DNA of 64,000 bases from JACCTU01 sp963788055. GTDB lineage: Bacteria > Actinomycetota > Thermoleophilia > Gaiellales > Gaiellaceae. Below are positions 9,472 to 17,440 of the stretch, one piece after another (positions within the stretch are counted from its first letter, which is position 1; the number at the start of each line of letters is the position of its first letter). Position numbers and translations under genes: made by a program. The stretch is from contig CAWBFA010000005.1 of the NCBI GenBank assembly GCA_963788055.1, positions 124,001 through 188,000 on the forward strand. The letters are read 5' to 3'. The notes beneath the pieces are model-generated. The model did not search any database. It worked only from the letters and a program-made list of their open reading frames with translations, and had not been told where the DNA came from.

Positions 9472-10636
9472 GGAGCGGATCAAGGTTCTCCGCGTGATCG
9501 CCCGCCTGAACATGGGCGGGCCGGCCCTGCACGTCGCGTACCTCGCCGCCGGGCTCAGGGAGCACGGCTACGACACGACGCTCGTCGCAGGGAGCCTCGC
9601 GCGCGGCGAGGACTCGATGGAGTTCGTCGCGGACGAACTGGGAGTCGAAGTCGAGCAGCTGCCCGGTCTCCGTCGGGACATCTCCCCGATCCGCGACGTG
9701 GTGGCGGTGTTTCGGCTCGCGCAGCTGATCAGGCGCGAGCGCCCAGCGATCCTGCACACCCACACCGCGAAGGCCGGGGCCGTCGGGCGTATGGCGGCGC
9801 TCGTTTCCGGCGGCGCGCGCCCGCCGATCGTCGTGCACACGTTCCACGGCCACGTGCTGCGCGGGTACTTCGGGCCGGTGCGCACGCTCGGCTTCCGGCT
9901 GCTCGAACGATGGCTCGCCCGCGGCACCGACGCGCTCGTCGCGGTCAGCCCGGAGGTGCGGGACGAGCTCGTCCGGCTCGGGGTCGCTCCGCGCGAGAAG
10001 TTCACGGTGGTTCGGCTCGGGATCGAGCTCGAGGAGCGGCTCGGCGGTCGCAACGGCAGGGACGAGACGCGGCGGGTACTCGGGATCTCACCAGATCGGT
10101 TCACCGTGGGCTGGATCGGCCGGATGACGGGCGTGAAGCGCACGGGCGACGTGCTCCTTGCCTTCAAGGAGCTGCGCGAGCGCGGGATCGACGCATGCCT
10201 CTGCATGGTCGGCGACGGCCCGGAGCGGGAGCACGTCGAGCAGCGAGCGCATGAGCTCGGGATCATTCGCGACACGCTGTTCCTCGGCTACCAGGAGGAC
10301 GTCGCCCCGTTCTACGCCGCGTTCGACGCGATGATCCTCCCGTCGGGGAACGAAGGAACGCCGGTCAGCGCGATCGAGTCCCTGGCCGCCGGACGGCCCG
10401 TCGTCGCAACGCGGGTCGGCGGCGTGCCCGACGTCGTGCGCGACGGCGAGGACGGGTTCCTCGTCGAGCTCGGCGACGTCGGTGAGCTCGCGGGCGCGCT
10501 CGCGCGGCTGGCCGAGGATCCCGAGCTGCGCGGGCGGATGGGCGAGGCCGGTCGAACGCGCGTGCTCCCGCGTTACGCCGTCAAGCGGCTCGTCGACGAC
10601 GTCGACAGGCTCTACCGCTCATTGCTCGCCGCGTGA
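9464..10636 (+). CDS. GT4 glycosyltransferase
   Basis: Retaining GT-B glycosyltransferase of 390 residues, intact. N-terminal RLNMGGPALHVAYLAAGL is the common GT4 acceptor-domain opening, with HTHTAKAGAVGR and HTFHGHVLRGYF following; the C-terminal donor site has WIGRMTGVKRTGD, MVGDGPERE and EGTPVSAIESLAAGRPVVAT. The GTG start overlaps the stop of the epimerase gene, and the gene's own stop overlaps the next start by 4 nt. It probably adds the sugar made by the neighbouring epimerase to a lipid-linked chain in the cytoplasm; donor and acceptor are inferred only from context. Confidence 0.9.
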   Translation: MPEERIKVLRVIARLNMGGPALHVAYLAAGLREHGYDTTLVAGSLARGEDSMEFVADELGVEVEQLPGLRRDISPIRDVVAVFRLAQLIRRERPAILHTHTAKAGAVGRMAALVSGGARPPIVVHTFHGHVLRGYFGPVRTLGFRLLERWLARGTDALVAVSPEVRDELVRLGVAPREKFTVVRLGIELEERLGGRNGRDETRRVLGISPDRFTVGWIGRMTGVKRTGDVLLAFKELRERGIDACLCMVGDGPEREHVEQRAHELGIIRDTLFLGYQEDVAPFYAAFDAMILPSGNEGTPVSAIESLAAGRPVVATRVGGVPDVVRDGEDGFLVELGDVGELAGALARLAEDPELRGRMGEAGRTRVLPRYAVKRLVDDVDRLYRSLLAA

Positions 10637-11076
10637 CGTCTCGCATCGTCGTAGTGTGGGCGTGCGTCGCGCTCGCGCTCCTTTCCAGCGCGCTGACCTT
10701 CCCGGACACGTGGCGCTGGCTCTCCGACCAGCGCACCGAGCTCGAAGAGCTCGGCCCCGCGGACCGGATCCAGGCGCCGGGCTTCAACAACCGTCTGCCC
10801 GTCGGCGGCTTCGACTTCTTCCGCGCCAACGTCCGCCGCGGCGACAAGGTCTACGTCCTCGCTCGACCGGGGACGACCGTGCGCGGCGTCGACTTTCCGA
10901 CGGGAGCGCGGACGTTCGCGCGCTACTACCTGCTGCCGGCGATCGTCGTCGACCGTCCCGAGGACGCGACAGTCGTCGTCGGCATCGGCCGCGATCCGCG
11001 AGAGCTCGGGCTTCGCTACCGGAGCGAGCTGCGCGAGGACCCCTTCTACGTCGCGCGGATCGAGGACCCGTCGTGA
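10633..11076 (+). CDS. Membrane-anchored protein of unknown function
   Basis: 147-residue protein not assigned to a family. One hydrophobic segment (VVVWACVALALLSSALTF, residues 6-23) acts as signal anchor; the remainder is a soluble domain, presumably outside the membrane, containing GDKVYVLARPGT, ARYYLLPAIVVDRPEDA and VVVGIGRDPRELG. There are no cysteines in the exported part. It is sandwiched with 4-nt overlaps between a GT4 gene and a GT-C gene, so it is probably made in step with the GT-C protein and may be its extracytoplasmic partner. Intact, GTG start. Confidence 0.6.
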   Translation: MTSRIVVVWACVALALLSSALTFPDTWRWLSDQRTELEELGPADRIQAPGFNNRLPVGGFDFFRANVRRGDKVYVLARPGTTVRGVDFPTGARTFARYYLLPAIVVDRPEDATVVVGIGRDPRELGLRYRSELREDPFYVARIEDPS

Positions 11077-12458
11077 TCGGGCTTCTGCTGGCGAACGCCC
11101 TCTTCTTCGCGATCGGCGCGGGCCTGCTGCCGCTGCTCAGGATCGTCCAGGACCGCGCCACGCTCGTCGAGCGTCTGCCGCTGGCGTACCCCGTCGGCGT
11201 CGCGGCGACGGGGATCGTCGCAGCGCACCTCGCCCTGGTCGACGTTCCCCTCGGGCTCGTCGAGCTCGTCGTGCTCGCGGCGATCGTTCTCTTCTTCGGC
11301 CTCCGGCGTGTTCGGGGCGCGAGTGCAAGTAGCACACCGTCCCTCGGGGAGCCGCTCTGGAGCCGGCTCGTCGGCGGAGGCGCGCTCGCCGTCGCGCTCG
11401 TGCTCCTCGCGCACGCGTGGGCGACATATGAGATCCGCCCGCTGCTGGAGTGGGACGGCTGGGCGATCTGGGGGACGCGTTCGCGGGCGCTGTACGAGTT
11501 CGGGGGTGCGACGGGCCCGGTCTTCACGAGCGACGTCTACCTGCCGCTGCAGCATCCGCTGCTGCTTCCGTCGCTCGACGCGATCGACTTCCGCGCGATG
11601 GGCACGTACGACCCGACGCTCGTCCACGTTCAGCTCGCGCTGCTCGCATTCGGCTTCCTGCTCGGCTTCGTCTCGCTGCTGCGCGACCGCGCGCCGTTCG
11701 CGCTCGTCGGCGCGTCGGCGCTCGCAGTGTTGAGCGCGGAGCCGGTCCTGAAGCAGCTCTCGACCGGCCTAGCAGACGTCCCGCTCGCATTCTTCGTCGC
11801 GCTCGGGCTGCTCGGAACAGGCCGCTGGCTCGCGTCGGGCGAGCGTTGGGCCCTCGTGACCGGGACGGTCTTCCTCGGGGCGGCAACCCTGACCAAGAGC
11901 GAAGGCCTCTTCTTCGCGCTGGCAGCGCTGCTCGCGCTCGCTCCGTTCGCGTGGGGGCGGCGGCGCGAGCTGGGGCTGGCCGCCCTCGCCGTCGTCGCGA
12001 TCGTGCTGCCGTGGCGGTTGTTCGTTGCGCTCCACGACCTGCCGCTTGTCGAGTACCGGTTCCGCGACGCCGTGTCGCCCGGCTATCTCTCCGATCATGC
12101 AGACCGCGTCGGACCGGCGGTTCGCGGCCTCGGCAGCGAGCTCCTGTCCGGCGACTGGGGACTGCTCGTGCCGCTCTTCATCGCCGCGGTCGTGGCCGCC
12201 GTGCTCGCCAGACGCTACGCGCTGGCGGGCTTCGCGGTCCTCTGGGCCGCGCTGTCGTTCGGCGGTCTCGTGCTCGTCTACTGGATCTCGGCGATCCCGA
12301 TCGACCTCGCGCTCGTCTGGTCGGGCGACCGGACGATCGTCACGGTCGTCGTCGGGGCGGCCGCGCTCGCACCGCTCCTGGGTGGGGCTGCCTGGACTAC
12401 TCGCTCCGCAAGTCGCGAATCCGCTCACGCGGACTCGCGACGCGCCGAAGACCCCTAA
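11073..12458 (+). CDS. GT-C membrane glycosyltransferase (ArnT/PMT-like)
   Basis: 461-residue polytopic protein with about 11 hydrophobic segments. The first extracytoplasmic loop has LLEWDGWAIWGTRSRALYE; acidic residues in this loop are where GT-C enzymes bind polyprenyl-phosphate sugars, so I infer transfer of a sugar from a polyprenyl phosphate donor to an exported glycan. A later TLTKSEGLFF segment is also typical. Start GTG 11073 overlaps the upstream stop. It is the last gene of the plus-strand run from 6326 and ends just before a strong hairpin. The C-terminus (SASRESAHADSRRAEDP) is hydrophilic and poorly conserved in style. Confidence 0.78.
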   Translation: MIGLLLANALFFAIGAGLLPLLRIVQDRATLVERLPLAYPVGVAATGIVAAHLALVDVPLGLVELVVLAAIVLFFGLRRVRGASASSTPSLGEPLWSRLVGGGALAVALVLLAHAWATYEIRPLLEWDGWAIWGTRSRALYEFGGATGPVFTSDVYLPLQHPLLLPSLDAIDFRAMGTYDPTLVHVQLALLAFGFLLGFVSLLRDRAPFALVGASALAVLSAEPVLKQLSTGLADVPLAFFVALGLLGTGRWLASGERWALVTGTVFLGAATLTKSEGLFFALAALLALAPFAWGRRRELGLAALAVVAIVLPWRLFVALHDLPLVEYRFRDAVSPGYLSDHADRVGPAVRGLGSELLSGDWGLLVPLFIAAVVAAVLARRYALAGFAVLWAALSFGGLVLVYWISAIPIDLALVWSGDRTIVTVVVGAAALAPLLGGAAWTTRSASRESAHADSRRAEDP

Positions 12459-12460
12459 AG

Positions 12461-12479
12461 GCGGCCGCTTCGCGGCCGC
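12461..12479. terminator. Bidirectional terminator hairpin
   Basis: The octamer GCGGCCGC (12461-12468) is repeated at 12472-12479 with a TTC spacer; being self-complementary it can form an 8-bp all-GC stem with a 3-nt loop. It lies 2 nt after the stop of a plus-strand gene and 30 nt from the stop of a minus-strand gene, the classic place for a shared terminator. There is no clear U-tract on either side, as is frequent in high-GC actinobacteria. Confidence 0.65.
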
Positions 12480-12509
12480 TGTCGCAGCGATCTCACATCG
12501 AGCCTCTAG

Positions 12510-13639
12510 CTACCCGCGCGGAAGTAGCCGGAACACGTTGAACGCGGGCTTCTTCTGGCCCGTGCGCGTCAGGAGGCCGGACTGCCAGCCGCCGAGGCGC
12601 GGCTCGTCCCGGAGCAGGAACCACAGCATCATGTCGATGCGGGGGTTCGTGCGGGCCATCGCGTAGGCCTGCTTCATGTACGCCGCCTGCTTGGCGTAAG
12701 AGACGCCGAACGCTCGATCGGGCGGATTCGTCTGGTACCCGTACTCCGTGATCCAGAGACGCTTGTTGCCCCAGAGCCGGGTCAGCTCGGCGATCAGCGT
12801 GTTGATGTTCCCCATGGTCACCGCGTTCGTCGACGGCTTCGTGCTCGGCGCCTCGTTCTTGCCCCCGTAGTACGGGTGGTGTGCGTACGCGTCGAACTTG
12901 CGCAGGCCGGCGGTCTTCAGCGCACGCATGAACGCGAGCGGCGAGATCGTCGGCCGGGCCGAGGTCGGCGAGTTGTTACCCCGAGGCGCGGTCGCGCCGC
13001 AGGCGACCTTCTCGCCCTTGATCAACGTCCGGTGCACGCCGCCGTAGACCGCGTTGCAGATCTTCGTGTAATCGATCGCGCTCTGCATCACCCAGCGCCC
13101 CCGACACGGCGGAACTGCTGCTTGAGCCCGATCGGGAGGTTGGGCTCGTTCCAGGCCATCCAGAGCTTGACGGGCGGGAGCGTGCGTCCGTCCGGCGCCG
13201 GAAAGAGGCCGCTGTAGCGCTTCGCGGCCGCGTAGGCGAAGTTGTTCAGGTCCGCGATCGTGCGCGGAGGAACGTTCAGCCCGGCGCCCCCGTTCGCCCA
13301 GGCCGGCGTCCCGTAGACCGAGAAGAGGATCCGGATCTTGTGCTGCGCCGCGTAGTTGACGGTGCGGTCGTAGAGCGTCCAGTCGTAGGCGGGGTCGTCC
13401 GGGTCGGTCGCGCGGGCGGGACGCCTGTCGGCGACGCCGATCCGTCCGCCCCAGTAGAGGTTGACGCGGAGCACCTGCGTGCGCGCCTGCTGCATCAACG
13501 GGAAGACCGACGTCGGCTCGTCGTAGAGCGCGGCCTCGTCCAGGAGCCCGACGAGCATCCCGCGCGCGGCACCGGCGGTGGGCACGCAGAGCAGGGCGAC
13601 GGCGAGCGCCGCCACGATGACGCGCAGACGGTTAGGCAC
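12510..13639 (-). CDS. Secreted glycoside hydrolase (clan GH-A type), frameshifted
   Basis: Exported (beta/alpha)8-barrel glycosidase. Residues 1-25 form a signal peptide (VIVAALAVALLCVPTAGAA). The acid/base glutamate is in WNEPN (Glu165) and the second catalytic glutamate in WITEYGY, the two Glu motifs of clan GH-A families such as GH5 and GH39. The reading frame breaks near 13100 in a run of five G; removing one G joins FRRVG to RWVMQSAIDYTK. Restored length is about 376 residues. Its start overlaps the stop of the UXS gene by 8 nt, so a xylose-containing glycan is a reasonable but unproven substrate. It may trim or release the polymer made here. Confidence 0.82.
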
Positions 13640-14582
13640 GCGCCGGCTCTCGTCCCGGAACGGGTTGGCTCGCGTCGAGCATGCGCCGGAGGCCGTCCTC
13701 CAGCTCGATCTGCGGCTCCCAGCCCAGCACCTGTTTCGCGCGGGTGATGTCGGGCCGCCGGACCTGCGGGTCGTCGATCGGAAGCGCCTCGTGCACGATC
13801 TTGCTCGAGGAGCCGGTGACGCGGATCACCGCCCCGGCGAGCTCCTTGACCGTGAACTCCCCCGGGTTGCCGAGGTTGACCGGCAGGTGCTCGCCGCTCG
13901 CCGCGAGCAGGTAGATCCCGGGGACCAGGTCGTCCACGTAACAGAAGCTCCGCGTCTGCGAGCCGTCGCCGAACACCGTCAGCGGCTGGTTCGCGAGCGC
14001 CTGGCGCACGAAGGTCGGGATCGCGCGGCCGTCGTTCGGCCGCATGCGCGGCCCGTAGGTGTTGAAGATCCGGACGATCGCGGTGTCCACGCCCTGCTGG
14101 TTGTGGTACGCCATCGTCAGTGCCTCGGCATAGCGCTTGGCCTCGTCGTAGACGCCACGTGGGCCGATCGGGTTGACGTTGCCCCAGTACGTCTCCTTCT
14201 GCGGGTGCTCCTCAGGGTCGCCGTAGACCTCGCTCGTCGAGGCCAGCACGAAGCGGGCGCGCTTGAACTTGGCCAGGCCGAGGGCGTTGTGGGTGCCGTA
14301 GGATCCCACCTTGAGCGAGTGCAGTGGCATCCGCAGGTAGTCGATCGGGCTCGCGAGGGCGGCGAAGTGGAAGACGAAGTCGACTTCCTCGCCGAGCTCG
14401 AGGTGCTCCGTCAGATCGTGGTTGACGAAGGTGAACGCCTGGTCCCGGATGTGCTCGATGTTCCCGAGCGTGCTCGTGACGAGGTTGTCGACGCAGACCA
14501 CGCGCAGCCCCTGACCAAGCAGGTAATCGCAGAGATGGGAGCCGAGGAAGCCGGCGCCGCCAGTGACAACGGCGGTGGGCAT
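13632..14582 (-). CDS. uxs: UDP-glucuronate decarboxylase (UDP-xylose synthase)
   Basis: Extended SDR of 316 residues that would oxidise and decarboxylate UDP-glucuronate to UDP-xylose using bound NAD. TGGAGFLGSHLCDYLL is the Rossmann motif, STSEVYGDPEEHPQ and YDEAKRYAEA the catalytic Ser/Tyr-Lys region, and RIFNTYGPRMRPNDGR with FGDGSQTRSFCYVDDL are hallmark UXS segments. ATG 14580-14582 is preceded by a TATCAT -10 box with a 7-nt spacer, so the message is probably leaderless. It overlaps the secreted glycosidase gene. Intact; identification is strong, though UDP-apiose/xylose synthase relatives cannot be fully excluded. Confidence 0.9.
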   Translation of the reverse strand: MPTAVVTGGAGFLGSHLCDYLLGQGLRVVCVDNLVTSTLGNIEHIRDQAFTFVNHDLTEHLELGEEVDFVFHFAALASPIDYLRMPLHSLKVGSYGTHNALGLAKFKRARFVLASTSEVYGDPEEHPQKETYWGNVNPIGPRGVYDEAKRYAEALTMAYHNQQGVDTAIVRIFNTYGPRMRPNDGRAIPTFVRQALANQPLTVFGDGSQTRSFCYVDDLVPGIYLLAASGEHLPVNLGNPGEFTVKELAGAVIRVTGSSSKIVHEALPIDDPQVRRPDITRAKQVLGWEPQIELEDGLRRMLDASQPVPGREPARA

Positions 14583-14595
14583 CGCGCGGATGATA
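14583..14595 (-). promoter_or_regulatory. Leaderless promoter of the UXS gene
   Basis: TATCAT at 14595-14590 on the minus strand is followed by 7 nt and the ATG of the UDP-xylose synthase gene. This spacing puts the likely transcription start at or next to the A of ATG. No Shine-Dalgarno sequence fits in the gap. Confidence 0.55.
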
Positions 14596-14638
14596 CGCAC
14601 GGCCCCCAGACGCCAAGCGGAGTCTTACGAACTCCTTA

Positions 14639-14708
14639 CCCTCGTTCGAGGGATTGGGAAGACCCGAAGTCACCCGAAAGGGGGGTTGCCGTTCCCCGTC
14701 AGCGGGGA
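14639..14708 (+). promoter_or_regulatory. Three-hairpin leader before the secreted protease
   Basis: The 138-bp gap between UXS and the protease holds three consecutive stem-loops: CCCTCG/CGAGGG (14639-14652, TT loop as written), CCC-GAAA-GGG (14673-14682, a GNRA tetraloop) and TCCCCG-TCAG-CGGGGA (14693-14708). The third ends 12 nt before the ATG and would hold part of the ribosome landing site. It may be a translational control leader or RNA-stabilising element. I could not match it to a riboswitch class from memory, and no U-tract follows any stem. Confidence 0.45.
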
Positions 14709-14720
14709 CACCGTGTACCC

Positions 14721-15506
14721 ATGGCGTCTCTGCGGACCCTCTTTAGTTCTCTTTTGGCTGCCCTCATGCTGCTGGTGGCCGCCCCGACCGCTTCGGCGAT
14801 CGTCGACGGGACGCTCGACGTCGAGCACGACTACGTCGTCTTCGTCGGCCAGCAGGTGCAGCTGCCGAACGGTACGTGGGTCAACGCGAACGCCTGCAGC
14901 GGCGTTCTGGTCGCGCCGACGATCGTCCTCACGGCCGCCCACTGCACGCTCGGGCCGCCGCCCTCGTTCCCGCAGCGCGCCGTCGTGCGCCAGGGCGAGA
15001 GCATCTTCGCTCCCGAGGCTGCGGCACTGGGCAGCTTCAACGTGCACCCGGGCTTCTGCATCGGCTGCCCCGGAGCGCCCGACCCGAGCTTCGCGAACAA
15101 CGACCTCGCGGTGGTCGTGCTCGACAGCCCGCTCTCCGGCCCCTACGCGAAGCTGCCGAAGGCCGACTTCGCCGGGAAGCACTTCGACAAGGAGAAGCAG
15201 CTCGTGGCGGCAGGCTTCGGGCTCTCGTCTCCCGACGGCAGCGGCTTCGGCCTGCGCCGCTCGGCCCAGACGGGAGCGATCGTCGCCTCGAACGCCCCGA
15301 ACTTCCTGCTCCTCCCGGTTCCGACCAAGAGCAAGTACGGCACCGTCTGCTCGGGCGACTCGGGCGGACCAGCGCTCGTCGGCACGGTGGTCGTCGGCGT
15401 CCACTCGATCGGCGACGAAGCGTGCGGCGGCCCGAGCTTCGCCTACCGGCTCGATACGCAGGACGCGCAGAGCTTCCTCTCGAGCTACCTCGACGTCCGC
15501 GGTTAG
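14721..15506 (+). CDS. Secreted trypsin-like serine protease (S1)
   Basis: 261-residue chymotrypsin-fold protease with a signal peptide (LLAALMLLVAAPTASA, residues 11-26). The catalytic triad is His74 in TAAHC, Asp128 in NNDLAVV and Ser214 in GDSGGP; cysteines in NACSG, AAHC, CIGC, GTVCSG and EACGG fit disulfides of an exported enzyme. There is almost no propeptide: IVDG, the usual mature N-terminus, follows the signal peptide directly, so signal cleavage itself may give active enzyme. It stands alone on the plus strand between minus-strand glycan genes and may process exported proteins. Intact; its stop overlaps the convergent GT2 stop. Confidence 0.9.
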   Translation: MASLRTLFSSLLAALMLLVAAPTASAIVDGTLDVEHDYVVFVGQQVQLPNGTWVNANACSGVLVAPTIVLTAAHCTLGPPPSFPQRAVVRQGESIFAPEAAALGSFNVHPGFCIGCPGAPDPSFANNDLAVVVLDSPLSGPYAKLPKADFAGKHFDKEKQLVAAGFGLSSPDGSGFGLRRSAQTGAIVASNAPNFLLLPVPTKSKYGTVCSGDSGGPALVGTVVVGVHSIGDEACGGPSFAYRLDTQDAQSFLSSYLDVRG

Positions 15507-16468
15507 TCGGTCCGCCGGCGACCCCGGCCGCCGAGGTCCTTGTTCGACTCCATGTCGAACCACATGGCGAAGAGCATGAACTGCGAGCCCGAGATCAAGA
15601 GCAATGCGACGAGCACGATCGTCGGCGTCGTGATGGCGTTGCCCATCAGCCGCAGCACGACCTCGACGATCCCGAGCGCGAGTCCGATCGTCGTCATCAG
15701 GACGCCGAGGAAGTAGAAGAAGACCAGCGGGTGGAAGTCGCGGATGACGTACTTCTCGCGCATCCGGAAGAAAAAGCCCTTCGTGAGTAGCCACGAGATG
15801 CGGGGCACGACTTTCCGCAGTCGAATCCCGGAGCGCTCGCCGACGTTGTAGATCGGCCGCGACGGGAAGTCGCGCACGCGCGCGTTCCAGATGTTCAGGT
15901 GCACGAGCATGTCGTTCGGCATCCCGTAGCCCTTGTAGATGCGGTCGAGATCCAGCAGGCGGAGGTACTCGAGCGAAATCGCGGTGTAGCCCGTCTGTGA
16001 ATCGGCGACGTGCCAGTAGCCCGACGCGACCTTCGTCAGCAGCGAGAGCACGGCGTTGCCGAGGTAACGCGTGCGCGGGATCAGGTCCCAGGCCTGGCCG
16101 GTGAAGAGCCGGTTCGCCTTCGCGTAGTCGACCTCGCCGCGCGCGACCGGCGCGACGAGCGTCTCGAGGTCGGCCGGGTCCATCTGGTTGTCGCCGGCCA
16201 TCACGGCCGTGACGTCGAGCCCCTCGTCGCGCGCCCGCTTGTAGCCCGTCACGATCGCCGCGCCGACGCCCTCGTTTCGCTCGTGGCGGATCAACTCCAC
16301 GCGCTCGTCCTCGAGGGCCTCGACAGCCGCCGGGGTGGCGTCGGTCGAGCGGTCGTCCACGACGACGATCCGGTCGACGAAGCCGGGAACGCCCGAGATC
16401 GTCGCGACGATCAGCTTCTCCTCGTTGTAGGCGGGGATCACGACCGCGACCGACTTGCCCTCGAACAT
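15503..16468 (-). CDS. GT2 polyprenyl-phosphate glycosyltransferase with C-terminal membrane segments
   Basis: 321-residue GT-A enzyme of the DPM1/GtrB group. It has VVIPAYNEE at the N-terminus, VVVDDRSTDAT and the metal-binding region VMAGDNQMDP, then two C-terminal membrane helices (FFYFLGVLMTTIGLALGIVE and TIVLVALLLISGSQFMLFAM). The expected reaction is transfer of a hexose from a nucleotide sugar to polyprenyl phosphate at the cytoplasmic face, giving donor for GT-C enzymes, of which this window has many. ATG start; the gene follows the YbhN-like gene at a short distance. Intact. Confidence 0.85.
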   Translation of the reverse strand: MFEGKSVAVVIPAYNEEKLIVATISGVPGFVDRIVVVDDRSTDATPAAVEALEDERVELIRHERNEGVGAAIVTGYKRARDEGLDVTAVMAGDNQMDPADLETLVAPVARGEVDYAKANRLFTGQAWDLIPRTRYLGNAVLSLLTKVASGYWHVADSQTGYTAISLEYLRLLDLDRIYKGYGMPNDMLVHLNIWNARVRDFPSRPIYNVGERSGIRLRKVVPRISWLLTKGFFFRMREKYVIRDFHPLVFFYFLGVLMTTIGLALGIVEVVLRLMGNAITTPTIVLVALLLISGSQFMLFAMWFDMESNKDLGGRGRRRTD

Positions 16469-16478
16469 GCGTGTGAGG

Positions 16479-17433
16479 CTAACGAGGCGGTCGGGTGAAC
16501 CGAACCGCCACGGCGCCGGCGACGATGTACGGCAGGAGATTGACCGCGTGGAGCGTGAAGGCGTAGGAGAGCGCCTCCGAGGCCGAGATGTCGTAGGCGG
16601 CGAGCGCGACCACCGTCGCCGCCTCGAAGACGCCGAGAGCGCCGGGAGCAGCGGGCAGGATCACCGAGAAGCCGACTGCGGCGAGGATCAGCACGCCCGA
16701 CGCGACCGGCAGGCCGAGATCGAAGGCGAGCGTCAGGAGCCAGAACGACACGCTCAGGACCAGCCAGCTTGTGACTGTGAGGACGAAGGCCGTCAGCGCG
16801 AGGACGGGGTCCCGCAGCGCGACGAGCCCACGCCCGAGGTTCGCACCGACGTGCTCGACCCACTCGAGGTGTCCGAACGGCAGCCGTCTGAGCAGCCGGT
16901 CGAGTGCTTGGAACGGTCGCTCGCCGTAGAGGGCAAAAGCGAGAGCCGCACCGCCGAGCACCAGCTGCGAGCGCGAATGCGACGGCCGCCGCGGCCCCGA
17001 CCCAGTCGACCTCCGGCAGCCAGGGAAGGGCCGCGAGCAGGATCAGCAGGAGACAGAAGACGTCGAGGATGCGCTCGAGCGCGACCGTGGCGGCGGACTC
17101 GACCGGCGACGTCCCTGCGCGCCGATTCAGCGCGATCACGCGCGCCGCCTCCCCGGCCCGCAGGGGCAAGAGGCTGTTGACCGCGAGGCCGACGAGCGTT
17201 GCTGCGGCGGTCGCGCCGAACGGGCGGACGCGTCTCGCGGTCGAAGAGCAGTTGCCAGCGGAGGGCGCGAATGGCGACGGCTACCGCCAACACAGGAACG
17301 ACGGGACGATCCACCACGGGTTCGATCGCTGCAGCGCGTCCCAGACCTCGTCCGGGTGCGCGTCGCGAATCGCGAGGTAGCCGAAGCCGACGGTGGACGC
17401 GAGCGCAACCGCCCAGATGAGCGCCCGCCGCAT
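16479..17433 (-). CDS. YbhN/AglD-like flippase family membrane protein, frameshifted
   Basis: Polytopic protein of the lysylphosphatidylglycerol-synthase/UPF0104 superfamily, about 310 residues after repair, often found beside DPM1-like GT2 genes and proposed to move polyprenyl-phosphate sugars. Signature pieces are FGATAAATLVGLAVNSLLPLRAGE split across a break, RILDVFCLLLI and ILPAAPGALGVFEAATV. Three single-base breaks are seen, near 17290 (one G missing), 17218 (one G extra) and 16965. The ATG at 17431-17433 is the first in-frame start. Position directly upstream of the GT2 gene supports a shared job in lipid-linked sugar supply. Confidence 0.75.
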
Positions 17434-17440
17434 GCGCCCC

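Noticed and set aside
14639..14652. CCCTCGTTCGAGGG read as a tRNA T-arm
   Set aside because: No acceptor stem, D-arm or anticodon arm at the required spacing; it is just a stem-loop.
14639..14720. Known riboswitch (c-di-GMP, c-di-AMP, SAM or cobalamin)
   Set aside because: The conserved core sequences of these classes as I remember them are not present; only generic stems are seen. Left as an unclassified structured leader.
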